From positions 1 through 64,000 of the forward strand of contig NZ_BJHU01000030.1 in NCBI RefSeq assembly GCF_005405905.1: a DNA stretch of 64,000 bases, read 5' to 3'. Of the stretch, positions 42,306 through 51,064 are shown piece after piece; position 1 is the stretch's first letter; each line of letters starts with the position of its first letter. Source of the DNA: Acidovorax sp. NB1. Its GTDB lineage: Bacteria; Pseudomonadota; Gammaproteobacteria; Burkholderiales; Burkholderiaceae_C. The position numbers and the translations under genes were made by a program. The notes below the pieces were generated by a model. It worked only from the letters and a program-made list of their open reading frames with translations. It had not been told where the DNA came from and made no database searches.

Positions 42306-43313
42306 ATGAACATTGTGATCCTCGACGACTACCAGGATGCAGTGCGCAAGCTGCATTGCGCTTCCCGGCTCGACGCGTACACCGCCAAGGTTTACACCAA
42401 CACCGTCAAGGGACTGGGCCAGCTCTCTGTGCGGCTCAAAGACGCAGACATCATCGTGCTGGTGAGGGAGCGCACGCAGATCACGCGCCAGCTCGTCGAG
42501 AAGCTGCCCCGCCTCAAACTCATTGCCCAAACAGGCAAGATCGGCGGCCACATTGATGTGGCGGCCTGCACCGAGCGCGGGATCGCCGTGGCAGAAGGTG
42601 TGGGATCGCCTGTGGCGCCTGCCGAGCTGACATGGGCACTTGTGATGGCCTCCATGCGCAGGCTGCCGCAGTACATCTCCAACCTCAAACATGGCGCCTG
42701 GCAGCAGTCCGGATTGAAGACCGCGTCCATGCCTGCCAATTTTGGGCTGGGCAATGTGCTGCGTGGAAAAACACTCGGCATCTGGGGCTACGGGCGTATC
42801 GGGCAACTGGTGGCGGGTTACGGCCGGGCTTTCGGCATGAATGTGCGCGTCTGGGGCCGCGAGGGTTCGCGCGCCCAGGCACTCACAGATGGCTACCAGG
42901 CCGCTACCACACGCGAGGAGTTCTTTTCGCAGTGCGACGTTATCTCATTGCATCTGCGCCTGAATGATGAGACCCGGGGCATCATTTCGCTGGAAGACCT
43001 GTCGTGCATGAAGCCCACGTCCCTGCTGGTCAACACCTCGCGCGCCGAACTCATTGAACCCGACGCATTGATTGCAGCCCTCAACCGGGGACGCCCCGGC
43101 ATGGCCGCCGTCGATGTCTTCGAAAGCGAACCCATCCTGCAAGGCCACGCCTTGCTGCGCCTGGAGAACTGCATCTGCACGCCCCATATCGGGTATGTCG
43201 AGCAAGACAGCTACGAGCTGTACTTTGGTGCGGCCTTCGACAACGTGGTGAACTTCATCAAGGGCACACCAACCAACATCGTGAACCCTGGCTCACTGCA
43301 AGTGCGCCGATAG
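42306..43313 (+). CDS. D-2-hydroxyacid dehydrogenase family protein
   Basis: A 335-residue NAD-dependent dehydrogenase of the SerA/D-lactate dehydrogenase superfamily. The Rossmann motif LGIWGYGRIGQLVAGYGRAF is followed by the catalytic Arg in LVNTSRAELIEPDALIAAL, the Glu in AAVDVFESEPILQGH and the His in CTPHIGYVEQDSYELYF. It reduces a 2-keto acid or oxidises a 2-hydroxy acid; the specific substrate is unknown. The IAQTGKIGGHIDVAACTERG block is typical of a group annotated generally as D-2-hydroxyacid dehydrogenases in Burkholderiales. A bidirectional terminator follows. Confidence 0.88.
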   Translation: MNIVILDDYQDAVRKLHCASRLDAYTAKVYTNTVKGLGQLSVRLKDADIIVLVRERTQITRQLVEKLPRLKLIAQTGKIGGHIDVAACTERGIAVAEGVGSPVAPAELTWALVMASMRRLPQYISNLKHGAWQQSGLKTASMPANFGLGNVLRGKTLGIWGYGRIGQLVAGYGRAFGMNVRVWGREGSRAQALTDGYQAATTREEFFSQCDVISLHLRLNDETRGIISLEDLSCMKPTSLLVNTSRAELIEPDALIAALNRGRPGMAAVDVFESEPILQGHALLRLENCICTPHIGYVEQDSYELYFGAAFDNVVNFIKGTPTNIVNPGSLQVRR

Positions 43314-43383
43314 GACAGCAGCAGCCCATTACTCCGCCCAAGACAGAGGCGCAGACCGAGGGTTCGCTTATCCGTCCATCACA

Positions 43384-43419
43384 ACAAAAAAGGCTTCCCG
43401 AAGGAAGCCTTTTTTTTGT
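43384..43419. terminator. Bidirectional terminator between the dehydrogenase gene and the binding-protein gene
   Basis: AAAAAAGGCTTCC and GGAAGCCTTTTTTTT pair around a short CGA loop, giving T/A runs on both sides of the stem. It serves the two convergent genes. Confidence 0.88.
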
Positions 43420-43460
43420 CTACAAGGCGCCTAAGCGCCCCGCAGAATGAAGACGCTCCA

Positions 43461-44588
43461 TTACAGAGGGGTCTTCTTGCCGTCCTTGTAAACGTACAGC
43501 GTGATCGCTGGGTTCTTCATTTCGCCGTTGGGTTCGAAGGCGATCGTGGAGGTCACGCCCTTGAAGTTGGACTTGGCCAGCTCAGGCGTGTAGACCTTGG
43601 GGTCCACCGAGTTGGCACGCTTCATGGCGTCCACGATCAGGAACGTGGCGTCGTAGGTGTAGGGGCTGTACACCTGGAACTGGTTGGGGTACTTGGCGTC
43701 GTACTTGGCCTTCCAGGCCGTACCGCCAGGCATCTTGGCCAGCGAAGAACCACCTTCGGCGCAGATCACGTTGCCCAGGGTCTTGGCACCAGCGGCCAGC
43801 TTGGCGATTTCAGAAGTGCAGATGCCGTCACCACCGAAATACTTCACGTTGCCCATGCCCAGTTGTTCCATCTGGCGCAGCATTGGGCCGCCTTGGGGGT
43901 CCATACCGCCGTAGAAGATGGCGTCGGGGTTCTTGGCCTTGATGGCGGTCAGGATCGCCATGAAGTCGGTGGCCTTGTCGGTCGTGAACTGCTCGTCCAC
44001 CACCTTCATGCCCTTGGCTGCAGCAGTCTTCTTGAACACGTCTGCCACGCCTTGGCCGTAAGCGGTACGGTCGTCGATGATCGCGACGGTCTTCAGCTTC
44101 AGCGTGTCCACAGCGTAGAACGCCAGACCAGCGCCCAGGGCGTTGTCGTTGGCGATGATACGGAAGGTGGTCTTGTAGCCGGGCTTGGTCAGGTTGGGGT
44201 TGGTGGCAGCACCGGTGACGTGGGGAATGCCGCAGTCGTTGTAGACCTTGGAAGCGGGGATGGTGGTACCGGAGTTGAGGTGGCCAACCACGCCAGCCAC
44301 CTTGGCATCGCACAGTTTCTGTGCAGCAGCGGTGCCTTGCTTTGGATCAGCAGCGTCGTCTTCAGCGACCAGTTCGAACTTGATCTTCTTGCCACCGATG
44401 GTGACACCTTGAGCGTTCAGCTCTTCAATGGCCATGCGGGCGCCATTTTCGTTGTCCTTGCCGTAGTGGGCTTGGGCGCCGGAAACCGGAGCCACGTGGC
44501 CGATCTTGACCACCTGCTCTTGTGCAGAGGCCACACCAGCTGCAGCTGCGATAGCAGCAACCACGGTCAGTTTCAACTTCAATTGCAT
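43461..44588 (-). CDS. Branched-chain amino-acid ABC transporter substrate-binding protein
   Basis: A 375-residue LivJ/LivK-type periplasmic binding protein (Peripla_BP_6). The signal peptide is MQLKLKLTVVAAIAAAAGVA with cleavage after ASA; the mature part starts QEQVVKIGHVAPVSGAQAHY and contains GVVGHLNSGTTIPASKVYND and the AIIDDRTAYGQGVADVFKKT hinge regions. It binds Leu/Ile/Val or a related ligand and delivers it to a permease that is not encoded nearby, so the gene is an orphan. A GGAG site precedes the ATG at 44588. An imperfect inverted repeat, CGCTGAG and CTCAACG at 44611-44637, lies in the leader and may be an operator. Confidence 0.92.
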   Translation of the reverse strand: MQLKLKLTVVAAIAAAAGVASAQEQVVKIGHVAPVSGAQAHYGKDNENGARMAIEELNAQGVTIGGKKIKFELVAEDDAADPKQGTAAAQKLCDAKVAGVVGHLNSGTTIPASKVYNDCGIPHVTGAATNPNLTKPGYKTTFRIIANDNALGAGLAFYAVDTLKLKTVAIIDDRTAYGQGVADVFKKTAAAKGMKVVDEQFTTDKATDFMAILTAIKAKNPDAIFYGGMDPQGGPMLRQMEQLGMGNVKYFGGDGICTSEIAKLAAGAKTLGNVICAEGGSSLAKMPGGTAWKAKYDAKYPNQFQVYSPYTYDATFLIVDAMKRANSVDPKVYTPELAKSNFKGVTSTIAFEPNGEMKNPAITLYVYKDGKKTPL

Positions 44589-44718
44589 ATCAATCTCCAG
44601 TAAAGATAAACGCTGAGAATGTTCTTGTGTCTCAACGCAGGCGAACATATCGCAATTTACGGGCCAGATCATTAGGGAACACGATTAAATGCGGGGGAAA
44701 CCACAAGGGAATACCCTG

Positions 44719-45300
44719 TCATCCCTTGCCAGCCTTGGGCGCGCCGCTGGCCAGCTCCTCCGCCACGGCCTCGTACACCGCGTGGCGGACCACCGATTCA
44801 ATCTCTTCCCGCAGCCTGGGCAGCACCGATCTTGTCTGCTCTTGCACCACCGTGGCGATCGCTTCACGCAGACGTTGATCCAGCACAACGTCCACACGCT
44901 GCATGACACGGTGCACCATGTATTCCTCCATGCCTTCGGGCATGGGCCGTGCCACCACCGCAGTCACTGGCGGCGGGGTGGTGTCTGGTGCACGCGCCTG
45001 GATACCCGGCGGATGCGGCGGATTTCCAGGCACCTGAGCGCCGCTGGCATGTATCCGCGCACCACCCAACCCACCGGCAGTTGCAGCCACCGGTGCGCTC
45101 GCGGGCCGGGGCATGGCAGGCAATGAAGCACCACCGGGCTGCCGCACAACGCCTGCGGGCGCAGGGGTGTGCGGCGGTGGCATGACGGTGGTACGCGCCC
45201 GGGGCTCCACCGGCTTGGGCGCCGGCGGTGTGCCCGGCACCTGCACCACTTCGGTGAGCGTGGGCACAAAACGGGGGGGACCTTTGGGCGGCGTAGCCAT
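44719..45300 (-). CDS. Hypothetical Pro-rich protein with helical C-terminus, downstream of holC
   Basis: A 193-residue protein, not assigned. Residues 1-115 are extremely Pro/Ala-rich and probably disordered (for example PPHTPAPAGVVRQPGG). The C-terminal 75 residues are helical and charged: EEYMVHRVMQRVDVVLDQRL, REAIATVVQEQTRSVLPRLR and EEIESVVRHAVYEAVAEELA, resembling a short coiled coil or dimerisation module. Its start overlaps the holC stop by one base (TGATG), so it is translationally coupled to the DNA polymerase III chi subunit gene and may act with it. Confidence 0.65.
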   Translation of the reverse strand: MATPPKGPPRFVPTLTEVVQVPGTPPAPKPVEPRARTTVMPPPHTPAPAGVVRQPGGASLPAMPRPASAPVAATAGGLGGARIHASGAQVPGNPPHPPGIQARAPDTTPPPVTAVVARPMPEGMEEYMVHRVMQRVDVVLDQRLREAIATVVQEQTRSVLPRLREEIESVVRHAVYEAVAEELASGAPKAGKG

Positions 45301-45734
45301 CAGCCGCCTTTCAGCACCAGATCGTGGCGCGTGATGGCGTAGCCCCGCGAGGCATAGTGGCGCCAGCGCGTACGCGCTCCGGCACGGTCGGCTTCATCAT
45401 GGGCGCTGACCACTTCCACCAGCCGGTCAAACCGGCCAAAACCTTCCGGAACCTCGGCGTGGAGATTCAGCAGCACCTCATGGTGCGCCGCCGAACGCAC
45501 ATCGACCGCCAACAACACCGGAGATGCCAGAACCAGCTCTTCGTCCGCATCGCTGCGGCAGTGGGCCACAAAGTCCTGCGGCGCCAGGGCCCAGAGCATA
45601 CGGTCCAGGGTCTCCAGCGCCTCAGTGGGGGCCGTAATCACCAGGCGCGCCCCGCTGCGCTGCACCTTGCGCGCAAAACGGCACGCATAGGCCAGCTTGT
45701 CGGGCGCATTGAAGTGGAAGGCGACCTCGGTCAT
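45300..45734 (-). CDS. holC: DNA polymerase III chi subunit
   Basis: A 144-residue HolC. The start TEVAFHFNAPDKLAYACRFA and RKVQRSGARLVITAPTEALE are typical of chi, and the LDRMLWALAPQDFVAHC block aligns with its Rossmann-like core. Chi links the clamp-loader complex to single-strand-binding protein. The gene follows pepA by 19 bp on the same strand, the common pepA-holC order of proteobacteria. The ATG at 45734 was chosen; the frame upstream overlaps pepA. Confidence 0.9.
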   Translation of the reverse strand: MTEVAFHFNAPDKLAYACRFARKVQRSGARLVITAPTEALETLDRMLWALAPQDFVAHCRSDADEELVLASPVLLAVDVRSAAHHEVLLNLHAEVPEGFGRFDRLVEVVSAHDEADRAGARTRWRHYASRGYAITRHDLVLKGG

Positions 45735-45753
45735 GGTGAGCCCACGCAACCCA

Positions 45754-47277
45754 TCAAGCCGCTTTGGAGCGGGGCGCGCGCTTCGCCGTCGGCTTGGCAG
45801 CCACACGCGGCACGGATGCTGCCTTGCCGGCCGCCTTTGCTTGCGCCTGGCCGAGCAGGTAGTGCACCAGCAACCCCACAGGGCGCCCCGTGGACCCCTT
45901 GGCGGCACCGCCACGCCAGGCCGTGCCAGCAATGTCCAGATGCGCCCAGGGCATGTCGCCCACAAACTTCTGCAGAAACTTGGCGGCCGTGATCGAACCA
46001 CCCGCACGCCCGGCCACATTGCCCATGTCGGCAAAGTTGCTCTTGAGGCCATCGGCGTAGTCGTCGTCCAGGGGCATGCGCCAGCAGGGATCCTGCGCGG
46101 ATTCACCCGCCTGCTGCAGCGCTGCAGCCAGGCCATCGTTGTTGGCGAACAGGCCGCTGCGAACACCGCCCAGCGCAATCACACAGGCACCGGTCAGGGT
46201 GGCAATGTCCACCACAGCGGCAGGCTTGAAGCGGGTTGCATACGTCAACGCATCGCACAGCACCAGACGCCCTTCCGCGTCGGTGTTCAAAATCTCGATG
46301 GTCTGGCCGCTCATGCTGGTGACCACATCCCCGGGCTTCACCGCGCGGCCATCGGGCATGTTCTCGCAGGCGGGTACCAGTCCCACCACGTTGATGGCGG
46401 GCTGCAGTTCGCCCAGCGCGCGGAACGTGCCCAGCACGCTGGCCGCACCACACATGTCGAACTTCATCTCGTCCATTTCGGGCGCGGGCTTGATCGAGAT
46501 GCCACCCGTGTCAAAAGTGATGCCCTTGCCCACCAGCACCACCGGCGCCTTGTCCTTGGCAGCACCGTTGTAGCGCAGCTCGATAAACCGCAGAGGCTCT
46601 TCGGAGCCACGGGCCACGGCCATGAATGCGCCCATGCCCAGGCGGCTGACCTCTGCCGGGCCATGCACCTTGCACTGGATGCGTGGCAGCTTGGCCAGCG
46701 TCTTGGCGGCATCGGCCAGCAGGCTGGGCGTTGCATGGTTGGCCGGGCGATTGCCCCATTCGCGGGCAAACTCCACCCCCGCCACCAACGCCACGCCGCT
46801 GTCAAAACCCTCTCGCACATCGGCGGGACTGGCGACACCGATCACACAACGCCCCAGACTGCGGGCCTCGGCCTTCGATTTGGTCGTGGTGTAGACATAG
46901 CTGGCCTCGGCCACCGCCTGCACAGCGGCGCCCACGGCATCCGCCGCAGCAGCACCTGCCCAGCACAACACCACCCGCTTGGTGTGTGGGGCCTTGATTG
47001 CGCCGCCCGCTGCCAGCACGGCCTGCCGCACCGCACGGGCAGCACCATCGCCGCCGCCCACCAGAACCACGCGGCGCGCGGCCAAAGCGGGCACCTGGTA
47101 CAGCTGCAGCTGTTTGCCAGCCTTCAGCGAAAGATCTCCGTTCTTGAGCGCCAGCGCCACCAGGGCAGACAGGGCATCCGCCCCCGGTTTGAAACCTTCC
47201 GGAATCAGCACCACCAGCAGGTCGCATTTTTCCGAAGCAGCCGCCGCCAAATCCAGGGTCTTGAGATCAAAGTTCAT
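45754..47277 (-). CDS. pepA: Leucyl aminopeptidase (cytosol aminopeptidase)
   Basis: A 507-residue M17 aminopeptidase. The metal-binding and signature motifs are present: VLVGKGITFDTGGISIKPAP, KFDMCGAASVLGTF, and NTDAEGRL at residues 329-336, followed by LTGACVIALGG. It removes N-terminal residues from peptides in the cytoplasm and in some bacteria also binds DNA in site-specific recombination. The C-terminal tail is Lys/Ala/Arg-rich (VPRVAAKPTAKRAPRSKAA), an extension beyond the usual end. It is divergent from lptF with a 73-bp spacer. Confidence 0.95.
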   Translation of the reverse strand: MNFDLKTLDLAAAASEKCDLLVVLIPEGFKPGADALSALVALALKNGDLSLKAGKQLQLYQVPALAARRVVLVGGGDGAARAVRQAVLAAGGAIKAPHTKRVVLCWAGAAAADAVGAAVQAVAEASYVYTTTKSKAEARSLGRCVIGVASPADVREGFDSGVALVAGVEFAREWGNRPANHATPSLLADAAKTLAKLPRIQCKVHGPAEVSRLGMGAFMAVARGSEEPLRFIELRYNGAAKDKAPVVLVGKGITFDTGGISIKPAPEMDEMKFDMCGAASVLGTFRALGELQPAINVVGLVPACENMPDGRAVKPGDVVTSMSGQTIEILNTDAEGRLVLCDALTYATRFKPAAVVDIATLTGACVIALGGVRSGLFANNDGLAAALQQAGESAQDPCWRMPLDDDYADGLKSNFADMGNVAGRAGGSITAAKFLQKFVGDMPWAHLDIAGTAWRGGAAKGSTGRPVGLLVHYLLGQAQAKAAGKAASVPRVAAKPTAKRAPRSKAA

Positions 47278-47350
47278 AATCGGTGTTTTCCTTTTGAGCG
47301 GGCCATGCGCTTTGATGCGCTCGCAAAAATGCATAGCACGCGCTGAGCCA

Positions 47351-48466
47351 ATGTTATTCGATTCATCCCTTCGCAAAGAGCTGGCACGCAGCTTCGGCGC
47401 GACGCTTGTGGTGCTGGTGACCGTGGTCATGACCATGATGCTCATCCGCACGCTCGGCCAGGCCTCCAAAGGCAGCGTGAGCCCCTCCGATGTGATGCTG
47501 GTCATGGGCTTCACCGTCCTGGGGCAATTGCCCATCATCCTCAGCCTGAGCCTGTTCATTGCCGTGGTCGGCACCCTCTCGCGCATGTACCGCGACAGCG
47601 AAATGGTGATCTGGTTTGCCAGCGGCCGGGGCCTGATGAGCCTGGTCAAGCCGCTGCTGCGGTTTGCCTGGCCCGTGATGGTGGTGATTGCTGTGCTGTC
47701 CCTGCTGGTCTGGCCCTGGGCCAACTCGCAGATCCAGGAACTCAAGACCCGCTACGAGCAGCGCAGCGACATCGACCGCATCGCACCCGGTGAATTCCAG
47801 GAGTCATCCAACGGTAGCCGGGTGTTCTTCATTGACAAGGACAGCCCCGACACCCAGGCCGCCAACAACGTCTTCATTGCAGCCAACGACGGCACGCGCG
47901 AATCCGTCACCTCGGCACGCAGCGCGCGGCTGGAGACCCAGGCAGGCGAGCGCATGGTGCTGCTCAGCAACGGCCAGCGGCTGGAGACCTCGCGCGACAA
48001 GCCAGGCGTCAAGATCAGTGATTTCTCCGAATACGGGACCCGCATCGGCACCGCATCACCGGGCTCCGCCGAAGAGCTGGCGGTGAAGACACGCACCACC
48101 TTCGAACTGCTCATGCGCCCCCTGCCCGCCTACCAGGCTGAACTGGGCTGGCGCCTGGGCCTGGCACTGGCCGCCCTAAACTTTGTGCTGCTGGGCCTGG
48201 CCCTGGCCAGCGCCAACCCGCGCGCCGCACGCAGCACCAGCCTGGTGTTTGCACTGTTCGCGTTCATCGTCTACTACAACCTCATGACCCTGGGCCAAAG
48301 CTGGGTGGGTGCGGGGCGGCTGGGCCTGGTGAGCTTCATGGTTCTGCTGCATGGCGGCATGCTGGCCGTGTCGCTGCTGGTGCTGGCCGTGCGGCACAAC
48401 CAGTGGACCGTGCGGCGCCTGCTGTCGCCACGGCCTGCACAGGCGTCCGGAGGGCAGCCCGCATGA
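47351..48466 (+). CDS. lptF: LPS export permease LptF
   Basis: A 371-residue permease of the LptF/LptG family. It starts with MLFDSSLRKELARSFGATLV, has three N-terminal transmembrane helices (about 14-36, 56-82, 98-120), a periplasmic beta-jellyroll domain (about 125-270) and three C-terminal helices (LALAALNFVLLGLALASANP and following). With LptG and the ATPase LptB it extracts lipopolysaccharide from the inner membrane. It overlaps lptG by ATGA. Confidence 0.94.
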   Translation: MLFDSSLRKELARSFGATLVVLVTVVMTMMLIRTLGQASKGSVSPSDVMLVMGFTVLGQLPIILSLSLFIAVVGTLSRMYRDSEMVIWFASGRGLMSLVKPLLRFAWPVMVVIAVLSLLVWPWANSQIQELKTRYEQRSDIDRIAPGEFQESSNGSRVFFIDKDSPDTQAANNVFIAANDGTRESVTSARSARLETQAGERMVLLSNGQRLETSRDKPGVKISDFSEYGTRIGTASPGSAEELAVKTRTTFELLMRPLPAYQAELGWRLGLALAALNFVLLGLALASANPRAARSTSLVFALFAFIVYYNLMTLGQSWVGAGRLGLVSFMVLLHGGMLAVSLLVLAVRHNQWTVRRLLSPRPAQASGGQPA

Positions 48467-49581
48467 AGACCATCCGCCGCCTGATCCACCGCGAAGCCCT
48501 GTCCGCCGTCACCTTCGTCACGGTCGGCTTCCTGGCACTGTTCTTCTTCTTCGACCTGGTCGATGAGTTGCGCTGGGTGGGCCGCACCGGGTCCGAGGGC
48601 TACCAACTCTCGCACGCCCTGTTGTTTGTGGTGCTGAGCATTCCCAGCCACCTCTACGAGCTGCTCCCCATCACCGTGCTCATCGGCACCATCTTTGTGA
48701 TGGCGCGACTGGCCCAAAGCTCCGAATTCACCATCATGCGCACCAGCGGCATGGGGCCCTGGCGCGCACTGCGCACCCTGGTCACCCTGGGCGGGGTGTT
48801 TGTGGTGCTGACCTTTGCCGTGGGCGACTACCTGGCACCGCTGACGGACCGTACCGCCCAGCTCATCAAGGTGCGCTACCTCGGCAAACTGACGACTGGC
48901 GCCACCGGAGCGTGGCTCAAGGAACGGCAGGACAACCACTCCTTTGCCGTCAACGTGCGCGCGCTCACCCCCAATGGCGGCATGCTGGATGTGCGCATTT
49001 TCGAGTTTGACGACAAAGGGCGCCTCGCCTCGCAGACCCGGGCCGCGTCGGGCCAGTTCGGCTCGGATGGCGCCTGGGCACTGGAGAAAGTGCAACGCAG
49101 CCGCTTTGAACACCGCAGCGCCACCGACGACAAGGGCGAAGCACGCGTCGAACACCTCGACACCCCCAGCCTTCAATGGCCCACGCGCATCAGTGCCGAC
49201 ATGGTGGCCGCCTCCCTGCTCAAACCAGACCGCATGGCCACGCTGGACCTGTTCCAGTTCATCCGGCACCTGAACGCCAACGGCCAATCGGCCCAGAAGT
49301 ACGAGATCGAGTTCTGGCGCAAGGTGTTCTACCCCCTCTCCTGCCTGGTGATGGTGGTGCTGGCCCTGCCCTTTGCCTATCTGCATTTCCGCTCGGGCGG
49401 CATTGCGGGCTATGTGTTTGGCGGCGTGATGGCGGGCATCAGCTTCTTCCTGCTGAACAACGTGTTCGGCTACGCGGGCAACCTCCAGAACTGGTCGCCC
49501 ATGCTCACGGCGGCGGCGCCGGGGCTGATCTATTCCGTGCTCTCCCTGGCAGCCTTCGGCTGGCTGGTGCTGCGGCGCTGA
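48463..49581 (+). CDS. lptG: LPS export permease LptG
   Basis: A 372-residue partner of LptF with the same six-helix plus periplasmic jellyroll layout. The start MKTIRRLIHREALSAVTFVT and the FTIMRTSGMGPWRAL coupling segment are typical of LptG, and the C-terminal helices contain FWRKVFYPLSCLVMVVLALP and FAYLHFRSGGIAGYVFGGVM. It overlaps lptF by 4 bp. The pepA/lptFG divergent order is widespread in proteobacteria. Confidence 0.95.
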   Translation: MKTIRRLIHREALSAVTFVTVGFLALFFFFDLVDELRWVGRTGSEGYQLSHALLFVVLSIPSHLYELLPITVLIGTIFVMARLAQSSEFTIMRTSGMGPWRALRTLVTLGGVFVVLTFAVGDYLAPLTDRTAQLIKVRYLGKLTTGATGAWLKERQDNHSFAVNVRALTPNGGMLDVRIFEFDDKGRLASQTRAASGQFGSDGAWALEKVQRSRFEHRSATDDKGEARVEHLDTPSLQWPTRISADMVAASLLKPDRMATLDLFQFIRHLNANGQSAQKYEIEFWRKVFYPLSCLVMVVLALPFAYLHFRSGGIAGYVFGGVMAGISFFLLNNVFGYAGNLQNWSPMLTAAAPGLIYSVLSLAAFGWLVLRR

Positions 49582-49608
49582 CCGCGGCAGCACCCCATTC
49601 CACACCCC

Positions 49609-49980
49609 ATGCACAACGCCATCGTCCTGTTCTCCCACGGCTCCCGCGACCCGCTGTGGCGTGCGCCCATCGAAGCCGTGGCCGCGCGCATTGCAGCGCA
49701 GCACCCCACACGCCCCGTGGCGTGCGCCTATCTGGAGCTGTGCACCCCTAGCCTGGCAGATGCGACCCAGCAGCTCGTCAACCAGGGCGCCACCCACGTC
49801 ACCGTGGTGCCCATGTTCCTCGGCACGGGCAAACATGCGCGCGAAGACCTGCCCGTGCTGGCGCAGGAACTCCTTGCCGCCCACCCCGGCGTGCAGTTCC
49901 ACGTCCAGGCCGCGATCGGAGAAGACCCGCGCATGACGGCCCTGATGGCGGACATCGCCTGCGAGGCTCCGGGGGGCTGA
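49609..49980 (+). CDS. CbiX/SirB-type chelatase
   Basis: A 123-residue single-domain chelatase of the short CbiX family. It carries His10 in VLFSHGSRDPLWRAPIEAVA, the catalytic region, and the metal-binding TVVPMFLGTGKHAREDLPVL segment with a second His. Such proteins insert Fe2+ or Co2+ into sirohydrochlorin to make siroheme or cobalamin precursors. The location directly before cysB suggests siroheme for sulfite reduction. It is 27 bp behind lptG but functionally unrelated to it. Confidence 0.88.
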   Translation: MHNAIVLFSHGSRDPLWRAPIEAVAARIAAQHPTRPVACAYLELCTPSLADATQQLVNQGATHVTVVPMFLGTGKHAREDLPVLAQELLAAHPGVQFHVQAAIGEDPRMTALMADIACEAPGG

Positions 49981-50054
49981 AAATTCTGTGAAGGTGCCCG
50001 ATAGCGCTTAGACGATTGCAGCATAATGATGCAAATCTTTAGGCGATATTCGAT

Positions 50055-50996
50055 ATGAATCTGCACCAATTCCGCTTTGTTCAAGAGGCTGCGCGCCGCA
50101 ACCTCAACCTGACCGAAGCCGCCAAGGCCCTGCACACCTCGCAGCCGGGCGTCTCCAAAGCCATCATCGAGCTGGAAGAAGAACTGGGCGTGGACATCTT
50201 TGCCCGCCACGGCAAGCGCCTCAAGCGCATCACCGAGCCCGGCCAGCATGTGCTCAAGAGCATCGAAGTCATCATGCGCGAGGTGGGTAACTTGAAGCGC
50301 ATTGGCGAGCAATTCAGCGCGCAAGACAGCGGCACCCTCAGCATCGCCACCACCCACACCCAAGCGCGCTATGTGCTGCCCGTGCCCGTGGCGCGCCTGC
50401 GCGAGGCCTACCCCAAGGTCAACGTGAGCCTGCACCAGGCCACGCCGCACGAAGTGGCCCGCATGATCATCGACGAGGTGGCCGAGATCGGCATGGCCAC
50501 CGAATCGCTGGCCGACTACCCCGAACTCGTCACCCTGCCCTGCTACGAATGGCAGCACGTGCTCGTCGTGCCCAACGACCACCCACTGGCGCAAAAGGAA
50601 CGTATTGGCCTGGACGACCTGGCCCATGAGGCCCTGATCACCTACCACCCCTCCTTCACCGGCCGGGGCAAGATCGACCACGCCTTTGCGGCGCGCAAAC
50701 TCACGCCCCGCATCGTGCTCGAAGCCATCGACTCCGACGTGATCAAGACCTATGTGCGCCTGGGCCTGGGCATCGGCATCGTGGCCGAGATGGCCATGCG
50801 CGATGACCCAGTAGGCGACCTGGCCGTGCGCCCCGTGGGCCACCTGTTCGGCCAGAGCGTGGCCCGCGTGGCCTTCAAGCGCGGGGCCTACCTGCGCAAC
50901 TTTGTCTACAAGTTTGCCGAGCTGCTCAGCGACCGCCTGAGCCGCGAGCTGATTGCCCGCGCGATGACGGGGCATGTCAACGACTACGAGCTGTAA
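50055..50996 (+). CDS. cysB: CysB-type LysR regulator of sulfur assimilation
   Basis: A 313-residue LysR regulator of the CysB/Cbl group. The start MNLHQFRFVQEAARRNLNLT and the helix-turn-helix EAAKALHTSQPGVSKAIIEL match CysB, as do the LSIATTHTQARYVLPVPVAR and LITYHPSFTGRGKIDHAF effector-domain blocks. In enteric bacteria CysB activates sulfate-assimilation genes in response to N-acetylserine. The spacer upstream is AT-rich (CAGCATAATGATGCAAATCT) and likely carries its promoter. Confidence 0.93.
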   Translation: MNLHQFRFVQEAARRNLNLTEAAKALHTSQPGVSKAIIELEEELGVDIFARHGKRLKRITEPGQHVLKSIEVIMREVGNLKRIGEQFSAQDSGTLSIATTHTQARYVLPVPVARLREAYPKVNVSLHQATPHEVARMIIDEVAEIGMATESLADYPELVTLPCYEWQHVLVVPNDHPLAQKERIGLDDLAHEALITYHPSFTGRGKIDHAFAARKLTPRIVLEAIDSDVIKTYVRLGLGIGIVAEMAMRDDPVGDLAVRPVGHLFGQSVARVAFKRGAYLRNFVYKFAELLSDRLSRELIARAMTGHVNDYEL

Positions 50997-51064
50997 ACAA
51001 CCAGCAGCCCAGCCTCAGCTCTTCTTTCAGCCCATCCAGATCCCTTCTTTCACGCCGTTGTGCC

